Assembly: GCA_000310025.1 (NCBI GenBank)
Contig: FN649750.1
Coordinates: 3,613,472-3,677,471 of the forward strand
Reading direction: 5' to 3'
DNA length: 64,000 bases
DNA from: Ectocarpus siliculosus
Lineage: Eukaryota; Sar; Phaeophyceae; Ectocarpales; Ectocarpaceae
Part shown: positions 24,101-35,000 of the stretch, one piece after another
Position numbering within the stretch: position 1 is the first letter of the stretch
Layout: every line of letters begins with the position of its first letter
The notes under the pieces: generated by a model
What the model was told of the DNA's origin: nothing
Database searches by the model: none
Seen by the model: only the letters and a program-made list of their open reading frames with translations
Made by a program: the position numbers and the translations under genes

Positions 24101-26946
24101 AAGCTTCTATTGTAGAAGATATCAGCCAACTAAGGGCAGAACGAGCAAGAGACCGATCACGTGCAAGCGACGAGAAACGAAAAAGAAAAGAAGAGAAACA
24201 ACGATGGTAAACGAAGCCGGACACAAAAAGAGCTTCTGGAAGGTAGCAGCCAACTAACTGGGGTCTGAGCGAGCAAGAGAGCGATCACGTCCAAGCGAGG
24301 AAAAGTGAAAACAAAAAAAAGAAGAGAAAAAACCATCGTGACAAGATCCAACACAAAAAAAAAAAAGAGCTACTACAAAAAGATGTCAGCCAGCTGGGCT
24401 TTGCGGAAAAAGTGACGGCAACAACACGCGGCAAAATACAAACCGGTGGACGGGAGGGTGTCAGATACAAAACTCCGACGTGTATTGTATCTATAACAAA
24501 ATCCACCAGTGGGTGGTGGTGGTGGCGGTACGCAGTACGCAGCCTGACCGGGTTGACTCTTTCTCTGAAATCCCAAACGAACACCACTACCACACACTTG
24601 ATTCTTGTCGCCCGGGGTACGCACGACGTGACGTCATTGGAAATTTCTCCGTTGTCTTTCATACCAAGGCTTGCGTCCGGAGGCTGGGACCGTTGGTCTA
24701 GTTTCCTCTGCTGCCCCCCTATAGGGGGGGCGGGGCGTGGACCGAAATAAAAACGGGTTTCGCAGTTGTCCGCACTGAGACTGAGCGGCGTCTTGTTGGT
24801 CAGTCGAAAAGTGCAGCTGACGCGAACAAAAAGAAACGCGGGCAAGCACATAAGCGCCCTGGAGACCACTTTCCCGGAAGTGTCCCGCGGAAGGCCGGCG
24901 TCTCTCCGCGGCTCCAACGGATTTCGTGCGGTCGATGCTAACGAAACCGCACAACTACTAATGAAACGACCATGGAAATACACAAAAAATCTACATGGGA
25001 CACACACAAAAGTTCGCCGTCAGTTCGTAGGAAGTGTGCTGCGTGCCTTCGGTGAAGAGCGAGCTCTTCGAACTCAGCGAAGTGGATGATGCCGTCCCTG
25101 TTCTTGTCGAACACCGTGAAGAGACCCTCCACGTGATCCGCCTTCGAAGGGAGCTCCAGTGTCTGCAGCCCCGTCTGGACCTGGCAACGAGAGGGGCGCG
25201 GGGGTGGTGTGCTGGACTTCTAGTCTGTGCGAATCGACTATTTAGATCGTGGGAACCAGATCTTGTGGCATGATAAGTGAGATGGTGGAAAAAAATCAAA
25301 TCGTGTGGCAAGATAGTCAGATCGTACAGAAGTTCCGACCGTTTGAACATCGAACCGTGTGGTCGTCAGATCAGGACAGATGGAACGCTGGTTCGAAAAA
25401 GCGCCAAAGCGTGAGAGCAAACTGCGACTGAATATCATGAGCGGTACCTAAAAAAAGCACGTGGGAAAAAATACCTCCATGGATCTATTAATCTCAAGAG
25501 TCCCCGACAACCTGTTGTTTGAGGTTGCACATTTTTTGTTTCCTTTTCTCGCCTGTTCTCGGTTGACGTAGCCAACCTCATGTCGATCCAGGTGCGAAAA
25601 AACCTCTCGAACAACCTCCTGTGTATCGCAGCGGTTCACCGTACACGAAAAACAGACACAATGCACGGGACAGAAAAACATTTGGCGTTTTGGGCGGGGT
25701 TCGCGCGTGCGTGCGCGAGAGAGAGAGAGACATAGAGGAAGAGAGAGACAGAGAGAGGTGGGGGGGGGGGGAGGGGCGGGAGGGAGACGCTTGTTTGTTT
25801 TAACACCGCCGGACTGTTGCCGTGATCATACACTATCGAAGAAACAAAAAACGGTCCGACCGCGGTCTAACTCCTTCTCTCTCTCTCTCTGCCTTTCCCT
25901 TTCTCTCTCTCAAGGTTAGGACACCCCAATACCAACCGGCAAACAAACCAGTTGCGGCGCCACCCTCACTCTTTTTCGTTCTCGATTTTTTTTTACATCG
26001 CGTACGCTATTGTGCCTTCGGTAAACCATACCTTCCGCTGGAGGTAGCTTCGATCACGGCGACTACGTCATATTTAAAAACAAGGCCAGAAAAAATACAA
26101 CCCTTTCCGCAAGGCCTCCCAACCTCCTCTCTGGTGTCTGAACATTGAGAGAAGGGACGTAGATTCTGGACATGGCACCAGCTACATCGTTTCGGTCCGT
26201 GAGTAGCATCATGGGGTCTCATTCGTGTCCCAAAGGTTCTATCGAACTACAGCAGTGGGGGGCCCTCAACACCGCCGGTATGCGCCCGGCGAATCGACCG
26301 GTGCTATTCAGAGGGACCCGTGCTATTCAAAGCACATAATTACTTTATGATTTCATTCAGTCTGTGCCCAGCAATTTCACCGGCGCCATACAGGGCCACC
26401 CGCGTTTGTTCAATCGGCGTCGTTGTTGAGCCCCCCTACTGCTGTAACCGTGTTTCCAGGCACTCCAGACGAATAGGAACATGCATCAAGGCGGAGCAAG
26501 TTCCACACGGAGACACCACGCACCCGATCGTGCGGTCTGCACGAAGGCGCATCTTTCTGCCCTCTCGAGGGCTTCTAGCTAGCGCTTATCGACCACGCAG
26601 GCCATACGGCGACAAGGCAATCATCAACTACGAGGGCGGACGTCAATCGACCGATGCACACTACATGAACAAGAAAATACTGTCAGCTTTCGTGCCACCA
26701 CGTGCCAAATAAACACGGCGATGGCGACAACCACGGCGACGGTAGCAAAACGTGCAGCAGCGGCGCCAGCAACAACGACAACAACCCCCAACCAAACGAT
26801 GTAAGCACCACCAAACAACGACGCCAACAACACCAAAAAAGAAAACGATGGACGGGACTCGCCTTGAACCTTTCCAGCTCCTCCTCCTCCTCCTCCTCGT
26901 CCAGGTCGGGGGCCTTCGCAATGCTAAGGGTCCGCTTCAGGACCAT
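16704..26946 (-). CDS. Ca2+-regulated mitochondrial carrier (SCaMC / ATP-Mg-Pi type)
   Basis: Thirteen exons on the minus strand: 26946-26863, 25618-25553, 25180-25047, 24005-23886, 23080-22991, 22675-22582, 21717-21463, 20872-20844, 20396-20262, 19636-19504, 18970-18863, 17999-17931, 16883-16704 (TGA). They total 1,497 nt, 498 residues, the usual SCaMC length. The ATG at 26946 is the first in frame after an upstream TAG. Four EF-hands come first: loops at about residues 39-50 (degenerate), 75-86, 106-117 and 141-152 ([12 protein letters not shown]). Then three carrier repeats follow with signatures PFDRLK (about 217), PLEIAK (307) and PLQLVR (405). Family knowledge: Ca2+ binding in the intermembrane space gates exchange of ATP-Mg/ADP for phosphate across the inner membrane. 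The transported substrate is inferred. Introns 1, 2 and 3 appear to use GC donors (AAG|GCGAGT, CAG|GCGAGA, AAG|GCACGC), each forced by phase. Exon 20872-20844 is a 29-nt microexon. Confidence 0.95.
17588..17735. repeat. Dispersed CCGGCACTAT-rich repeat, copy
   Basis: Contains CCGGCACTATACCGGGCATC and CAACCGGCACTATAGAGG, motifs shared with segments near 51745 and 53395 and more weakly 26236. It lies in the last intron of the carrier gene. The boundaries are approximate. Confidence 0.5.
19093..19186. repeat. (AG)n microsatellite
   Basis: About 90 bp of almost pure AG dinucleotides in the carrier-gene intron between exons 19636-19504 and 18970-18863 (a CT-rich tract in the transcript). TTAGGG-like degenerate repeats lie just before it at 19029-19046. 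Confidence 0.95.
21091..21132. repeat. (CAG)14 microsatellite, intronic
   Basis: Fourteen uninterrupted CAG units on the + strand (CTG in the transcript) in the carrier-gene intron between exons 21717-21463 and 20872-20844. Confidence 0.95.
21158..21425. repeat. Degenerate tandem repeat (GAAAATCGTA / CTTCGATATTCC blocks)
   Basis: About four diverged copies, near 60 bp each, of a block with GAAAATCGTA followed by a CTTCGAYATTCC-like segment. They fill the same carrier-gene intron, next to the CAG run. Confidence 0.6.
23988..24420. repeat. Tandem repeat that copies an exon boundary
   Basis: Four related units, spaced about 123-135 bp, each begin with a variant of GATATCAGCCAGCTGAGC and continue with AGCGATCACGTCCAAGCGAG and an A-rich stretch. 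The first unit is the 5' border of carrier exon 24005-23886; the others lie in the upstream intron. Confidence 0.75.
26236..26440. repeat. Dispersed CCGGTGCTATTC-type repeat, diverged copy
   Basis: Short blocks such as CCGGTGCTATTCAGAGGGAC and CCCGTGCTATTCAAAG recall the CCGGCACTATTCAACCGG family seen near 17588, 51745 and 53395. It lies in the first intron of the carrier gene. The similarity is loose. Confidence 0.3.
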
Positions 26947-29023
26947 CTTGGACGCCCTGCCACTAATCTTGACCCCGTTTGGCTTTAGTAAGCCAAAACC
27001 CTAATCCGCTGGCAACCTCTGCTACTTTAACACGGCCGCGAAGCCCACCCTCTTCCAGCAGAGTTAATTGCCCAGATTGTCCTCTGTGAGATGGGTTCTC
27101 CCGCAACCAACAAGGGGGGAAGAAAGCCTGTCGGAGTGGAAAGCCGTCGGTCATCATCGGAGGAGGCGTCAGCTCGTCCGTTGCATGATTAGTGTGGTAT
27201 CTACGCCTCCCTTCCTTTCAAACGTGGTCGCGCCTGAAATGGACGGCGGTGTTTGCATATACCAAAACATGTTGCATGCGCAGGATAGAACCGGAAGAGC
27301 AACATTGCTTGTCGTGCGTCCTGTCGCTTTTTCGACCGCACGCTAGTGGACTTGAACCTATTCCACGGTTTGCAAGACGAAGACAACAACAACACAAGAC
27401 CACCAGGACATATTGTATGCATAGCCCAACATAAAAGTGGGGGGGCAACTTATAGAAGGAGGGGGGGGTTCGCCAAAATCGAACAGGGTGCTGGAGTTGG
27501 ACTCGGCTGGTGCACGAGAGAATAAGCACTGCAAGTATGCATAGCTAAAACAACCCGCACGGCCTGTTGAGACGTGAAAGGCTTGCATGCCTGGCCTTTG
27601 GCATTTCCTTTGGCTTCCAGCGTCGTGTCGCGACTCAGGCAAACGAAAGTGTCATGACGGAGGCGCCCATGAACTGAACGGAACATGTTGGCCGTCGGTC
27701 CTAAGAGCGACAGTTTATCTCGAGATATACCCTTTCCTTCTTCAGTGGAGACAAATAGCGATGATGTGCAACAAACAGAACGCATCTCGGCTCGGCAAGC
27801 CTGTAGCTGAGAGCGGTTGCGCCGAGTATCAGCAGCAAGCAGCCGCAGCGATAGCAACAGCAGCTATGCCGCATGGGCGAGTTGCATCTTCAGTGCCGAG
27901 GTGTCAAGCACGCAGTAAGTGCGTGACTGTTAGAAATGTCGTCCAGATGCTACCGACAAACACACCGCCGGTAAATCAGTACAGCAAATTACACCGCCTT
28001 CGGAACAGACGGAATAAACTTGAACTTCTCCCTGGAAGAGAAAATACGCCGGCCCCAGATGTTTAGTTGGCTTTGCAAGCTTCCAAGGTTGCATTTGTGT
28101 ACGCTGCCTAACAACCAACAAGAAAAAAAACTTGAGAGAAGCTTGTGAGCATGCGTGCCTCGTGCAGAGCTGTGGCCGAAGGGGTTCAACGCCAGATCAC
28201 AGCCTGCACCCTTCGAGCTGCCGTTGCAACCGATGGACATAACTCTTACCCAATACCATAGACATTAACGACACGGCACACCGTGCACCCAGCAACAGGT
28301 TGCGAACACTCTATATGGTCACTTGGGTGCTTCTTGGGCTCGTCCTCGTCCGCTTGACGCACCGTGAATACAGACGGCGCGAGCATTGACCTACAGACAC
28401 TTGAGGGATCGACCCCCCGGCATTACATATAGCAACGGTGGAGAATGAGGTACCGCCCATGAAGCAGATGCTCAGAAACAACACGCAGTGAGATAGATAT
28501 GAGCTGCACAACCTCCTGCACCACGAACCGTAGACCCCCCTGGCGGTGCTTTCTCCCTCGGCGCTGTCTCTCCTCTCTTCGGGCGTCCGCTTTGCACCAC
28601 CGTTCAAGCCTTCACACAGCGAATCAACGTCCACGAAACGAATCAAGCCTTCATTGCGCCCGTGCAGCAGCCGGCTCACCTTCCCTGTTTGCTGACAATG
28701 GGGCTAGCTCGGCGTTGCCTACGAGAAAGCCACGTGCAAGACTCCTGGAGCGGCCTAGCGTCGGGGGTGGGGTACACTTAGCACCTGGCCTCTGCTCTGT
28801 CTGATGGTGGTGGCGATGGCTGATGCGGCGGAATGACGGAATTCGGTCTTTTGTCGGAGATCCGGGTTTCCATGAAAAAAACCCATATCTGAAACCGTTG
28901 CGTAGACCGTCTCTTCGGAGACTGCTCACCAGCGTTGGGATGGGGCAAGGAAGACCACGCCTGCTGTGCTGAGCACCGAAGGGGACGAGGCGTGTGGCTA
29001 CTCGTAGAGGTGGCTCAATTACC
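26947..29023. promoter_or_regulatory. Divergent intergenic/promoter region
   Basis: The 2,077 bp between the start codons of the minus-strand mitochondrial carrier and the plus-strand IFT140 gene must hold both 5' UTRs and promoters. Open frames here have no recognisable domain. No obvious TATA box or known element was identified, so the regulatory role rests on position only. Confidence 0.5.
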
Positions 29024-32000
29024 ATGAATTCCCTGTTTTTCGATTACCCGTGCAAGGGAGACGGGCGCGACGAGCGAGGAGCGGTGACGACGGATCTCGC
29101 TTGGTGCAAGTCGGAGAATCTTTTGGCCTGCGCCCTGGATAGCGGGAGAGTGGCAGTTTATCAAGATGAGGTACGGTCATGGGATGCGTTCACTTGGCTA
29201 TAAAATCGCATGTCGGCGTTGGGTTCTGTAGCTTTGGATCACCAGAGACATGGAGCGCAGAAGGTTATACATAGATTTTTCATACTCATACACGGAGAGA
29301 CAGAGGGCTCAAGGTGTAGGGTATGTACACAAGCTTTTTCCCGCCGCCTCTTTAGGTAGCAACCAAATCGAACCACGATGTACTGCTGTAGAGCCAACGC
29401 TAAGTAGGTTGCCCAAGCAACCGTTCATGGCGTCAAGAACGTATTCGCGATCTCGACTTTTGGTTTATGTTCGTGGGATCTATTCTGGCCGCCAGTCTAC
29501 AGGGAGTACAGTGGACTGTACCGCAGACTGTAGACACCGTTGGTTCATTTTTGGATGCAATGGCCGGGGTCACACATGTAGAATATTCTTGCGTTCCTTG
29601 CCGTCAACGTGTTGCTCCGGAGAAGGTTCCCTCCTGTTTTCTTTGTTTGCACTCGCGACTAAGCTCTTCACCTCTGAATTGCGAGTTTTTTCGCTCCCGG
29701 AGAGATTCGAACCCACAACCTACCTCGTCGATGGAAGAAGATTTGACGAAGACTACTGTACATAGTCGATGCATACGTTCCGACATTAGCACGAAAAACG
29801 GGACGATAGTGGTGTATGCAAGACAACAATAGGTAGTGGTACAGCGTCTGTCTACAGTAGGCTCCAGAGTCTATCTACGGTAGGCTCTGTTGAAGTTTTC
29901 GAGAAGGACACATTTATTCCCTACAAAGAAAAGTCCTTTTGTGTGCTTGTCGGCTCCAGAACATATCGCTAGAGTGTCATTATTTCGTCCATGGGCGCAA
30001 GCCTCGCAGAGAAGGGTGGAGACTGCACCGGCATTCTCAAGCTGTATTCTTGCTCTCTGGCCTGGCCTGTTGGACTATCTACAGATGCTGTTGAGTGTAC
30101 GAACTCCTCTTTTTATGCATGCATACATTCCGCCCTCCTCTGAACCTTGCTGTTCGTAACTAATGGACGGGTGGGATATCGGGTCGGTACAGGGGGCTGA
30201 GGTTGTGGCGGCATCAATCGCAAGGGGAAACAGGCAGAGGGCGAGCGTCATGGACTGGTCGCCGAGGGGGCGGGTGAGATGTGCAAAAATTGTATTCGCA
30301 GTCGATCGTACTTCATTGGCAAAATGAGGCTATAATATCGACCAGCAGAGCATGTATACACAAAGTGCATCGTCGGACTACAAGGCGAAAACAATGTACG
30401 TGACCAATGTTTAATGAGCTGCTTGTGGGAGCGGGGGGGTGGGGTCTCATAACGTTCTGGCTTCGCGGTTACGTTGATCCCGTCGCCAGGAGTATCCTGT
30501 GCTCTTGTACATCCACCTACCACAGCAATTTCGCCAAAAAATAGTGGCCTTTCCCAAGCTGACCGAATACTGGTACCACAACCTCCCGAACCATGAACCT
30601 TGCCCTAGTTCGCCGCTGCAACTTGTTCCGCCCCCCCCCACCGCTGTCTACCTGTCTGCCTTCCCGATTTTTTCTTCGGTTCCCGATAATTCTGCATCCG
30701 CTCGTCTGCTGTGTTAATCTGGCAGCTCCTAGCGATAGGCTGGGTGGACGGGCAGGTCTCGACATGGAACGTGATGGAGCCTCTACAGGAAGACACCTCT
30801 ATCTGCGCTTGCTCCAACCAGGGGGTTCACAAGCAGCCTATCACCGTGGTGCTTTGGAACCCTTCGGGAACACGCCTTGTCACAGGAGACAAAGTGAGCA
30901 GAGACGTCCGCACAGTTGGTACATGTTTTGGTCGATGAAAGCGTTGCCGTGCTAGAGTGTACCTGCCGATTCTTTTGGCGTCGTCCGTACAGATATGAAA
31001 TGATCCACGCAGTAGCGCCAATAACATTACTTGTTCACCGAATGACAATATGTGTCGGCATCATTGCAAGTGTTTGATGGATGCCTCTCAGTCTAGGGTA
31101 ACCGCAACCTTCCACGTTTCAATATAACGTACGGAAGCTCTAAAGTCGTTCCTGTCCGTCTGTAGCACGCCGTCAAGCAAGACACTAGGAAACTCGCGTG
31201 TGCAAGGATAACAACTACCCACTTTGAGAGCTGGGGAGAAAGGACGCAGACGCCGTATCACTGTTCTACCCAACCATATGCGTATCCCCGCAACTGGTCA
31301 CGCATGGGCCAAGCGTAAAAGAGTTGGTTTCAGCATGTTTTCGGGCCAACCGCAACTGCCAGAATTAAGCAACGTCCCCTGCTTGCTGCGGAATCAATTT
31401 TTTTTTCTGAGCATCTATTATAGCACAACGTATGGACGAACTCAAGTTTGGCCCTCGCTTTTTCACCTCTTCCGATATTAACGCCAACAGGGAGGTGTGA
31501 TCTGCGTGTGGAAGGCGGATGCAAGGGGAAACATGGCCCCATCGGTTCAGTATCGGCGGAAGAACAGCGCAATCACGGCGGCGGTCTTTTGCGGCAGCCC
31601 TTCGCATTCCGCTGATGCCCTAGCTCAGGTAACCTCTCACAGCTCGTACTCAACCTACGTGGGTCTAGAGCGTTTTGTACAACAGCATACTGTGGGACTT
31701 GCTCCGATACCAACGACCTGCGTTTGTACCGACGTTTCCGGCATTCACACTACACTACTGCTGCAGGAGGTCCGACCAGTGTTTTGACGTAGCTCGAGCG
31801 TCGTCCACTAAACACGAGGCATCTTGGTTCAAGTCACTTGTGCTAGAAACATGGGACTCTCAGTGCAGGGCTTAACCCACACCAACATCACCACGGAAAC
31901 CTCTATTGGCGGTTGTACCTTGGGCTCTGGCGTCTTCCAAGGATCGGCGACATCCGCCCGCTGCCTCAGAAAATACTGAATCATTAGGTCTTTCCAGTTC

Positions 32001-35000
32001 TGTTTTGGGTCCGAGATGGCTCGGTGGAAGTCCAGAGGACTCAATACCGTATTGTAGGCGGCGACATGCATCTATTGCGTACAAATAGGAAGACTGGTTA
32101 ATCGTAACAAGCCAGGCACCAAACGTACCAGGTTGGCGGCTGGTTGGCTACGGACGATAACGACAGTCCGCTTCCACTCCCCCATAAAAGTTGTTGTTCG
32201 CAGCCATCCGGTTTCATTTCCCTCCTCTCGCCTGCCTTCACCTCCCCCTCGCCGGCCCACAACCAAACTTGTTTGGGTCTGGGTACTGTCCATACTTACG
32301 TCTCTGTTGGAGCTTCTCGTAGGACGTGACTTTCACCCCCACCCCCGTCCCTCTCAACAACAAACTCTCTGTTCCCATTCCCTGACCCTCGTGGTTGGAA
32401 GGCTTTTTCTCCGTCATTTTTCTTTTCGACGGAGAGCGGGGCTGTCTGCTACGCGGACGACCTTGGTCATTGCTCCGAGGTCCAGCAGCTCACCTCGCCG
32501 GTGGACAGGCTCATGTTCTATGAGGCTGCCCGGCGGCTCGTGGTCATCACTCGGTCGCTCCTCATGACTCAATTACAGGTACGGGGTTCTCTGTCTCGCC
32601 CAGCACAATCATTATTTGATGTGACAAGTTTTCGCTCGTGCCTTGGGTTTGTCTATTTGTTTGCGCAGCGAAGGTCAGAGCACCACTATCGAAGCCAGCC
32701 AAACTCGCTGTCGTCCTCTCTAGCTGGTCAGCACACAAACCAGGTCACGGGGTATACGGGGATGCTCGATGTGTGGCATGCCCATGTCTTTTGATACCCC
32801 CGTAGAGACCAGCTTGGCGCAACGGGTGCGCTCTCTCAGTCGCTCCTGGAACAGGTCGAAATAACCCAGTCCCAAAATGCACACGAGTTCACTTCGAGAG
32901 CGTAATTGCTGATGTAGCATCTTTCAGCATGTCCGTCCTTCACCCGACGTATCATCTCGGTGTTGTGCCAGTGTCTACCCCGCAGTTTGATGGCGTCCCT
33001 TAACACCCAACATTTGTCTCCTCTCTTACGCGTTGGCATTCAACATCAACGCGTTACCCGTTCAGCTAGCTCGCCGATTTTGACAACCACTTCTCCCCGC
33101 TGTACTCTGCCTTTTGGGACAGGTCGGGGAGGATGGAAGGGTCAGTCAGTTCATGAAGGTCAAGCTCTCTGTCTCAGCTTCGTCCGTGAGAGAAACTGGC
33201 CTTCGAGAGGTGCGGAAATGGTGAAATAGTTCTAAATAGTGAGTTGAAACGCGTGCTCGTCACTTCCCTCTGCAGCTGGACGCCCGTTGACGAACACACA
33301 CTGCCCAAAGCGACGAGGTCACTAAATTGGCCTACACCCGATGAAAGGAAAATGCAATCTATTCCAAATCCTTCGGGAAAATATGTACTCGTACCTGGCT
33401 AGCGCTAAATGCATAACTCGTCAACCTGCGATTCTCTTGCCAATCTTCCTTCTGCAAAGGTCACCTGGGCTGGGCCGGGTCTGCTCGCTGCTGCCACTGG
33501 CGAGGGCTTGGTGAGGTTCTGGGACCTTTCCTCGGCGAAAAACTACGTGCTCACGCTGCCGTCGGGGGGTCTAGACCGCACCGACAAGTCTACCTGTATC
33601 AGCTTCGATCCAATCAGAAGGTTTGAACGAGGACGCCTCAGAAGCATCTACCACGCCGCATGATTTTCCCCCAGTATTCTCTTCGGTTCGTATTCCCCGG
33701 TACGACAGTTGAGAAGAACCTTCCGACCCTATCGTAGATGATCATGAGCTCTGTTTGCCAAGCCACAGCTGGACTTCCACCCAATACCTTGAGTTAAAGC
33801 AGGTAGAAGTCGGAAAAAGTGATGTCTGTACGGTGTAATTCGGAGTATAATTTTTCGACGGTCCACACATCACGTCCAAACTCCAAGCTTGAAGTCCCCA
33901 TCCTTGCTGTGTGTCAACACGACAGATATTTGGCAGTGGGGTCGATGTATGGCTGCGTGGCGATCTGGAAATTCGTCGGCGAGTACGAAAGCGGGGTAGA
34001 AGCAAGCGACCAAGGCGACGAGCAGGGGGAACAGCCATTGACTAATGGAAAACAGGCGAGGCACTACTGTATGGATACACATTCAAATACACCCACGCAC
34101 TTGGGAAGTTCGGGTTGTTTCAGACATCCTTATTTTCAACACAGGGGGCGCAATCGCTTTGCGTGATTTGCACCTCCCGAATCAGTGGTAGCGACACCAT
34201 ATCACAGCCGACCCAAAACAGCTTTGAAAGCTAAAATTTGGTTGTAAGAACAATGAAACGACCGCGAGCAGGCCGAAACGCACGTCCAATCTGGGAGTGT
34301 TCGAGGGGACACCCATTGCAAGCACATGATTGTAACGCCGAAACGGGCTGAGAGCCGCACTATCGCCCTTCAACTCCTGTTTTTCCATCCGACAAAATGC
34401 GAACCATGATGTTGCGGAGATCCTCCCTAAACAAGAACCTTTCTAGTGGTACGTAAAGGCCACAAAAACCTCGGCTTACCCGCCTACCGGTTCCGTTGTC
34501 GAATCCGTGCGTGAAACACACCACTCCAAGCCGAACACTTTGCCGTTTCGTCGCCCATGAAATCTCATCATCATGCCCCGTAACAAGCAGGAAACCAACA
34601 AACATGCCTCCGGATGGAGTACCAAGTTTAACCGAAGAGGCAGCAAGACTGCCGGGGCGGATCTGAAAAGGCCCCCGTCCCCCGGAGACTCGGGAGGACC
34701 CAGCGATTGGAAATCTCTGACCCCAACCACCCTCGATAGTGCGGCGGTGGGCCTTCTTCGCTGGGGGGCGGCAGGGGGGGTGCTGGGGGCCATCGGACGC
34801 GACATGGTGGACGGGGCGCACGTTCTGGCGGAGACAGTGCTGCACCGCCAGCTCAGGTAAAACGCAAGCAAGCCGTTCACGCTTGTAGGCTACACATCCA
34901 AATTGGTGCAGGTTGCAGTGGTATATAATCTCTTGTCCAATCTACATACTTGCCAGGTTTTGGTGGCTAGCAAAGTTCCGCCTCATACGGTGTTCCACCG

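Noticed and set aside
33819-33925. Upstream extension of IFT140 exon 7 (reading into [10 protein letters not shown])
   Set aside because: It cannot be joined to exon 33460-33620 in phase. The acceptor at 33924-33925 joins in phase and restores the WD40 strand, so the exon was started at 33926.
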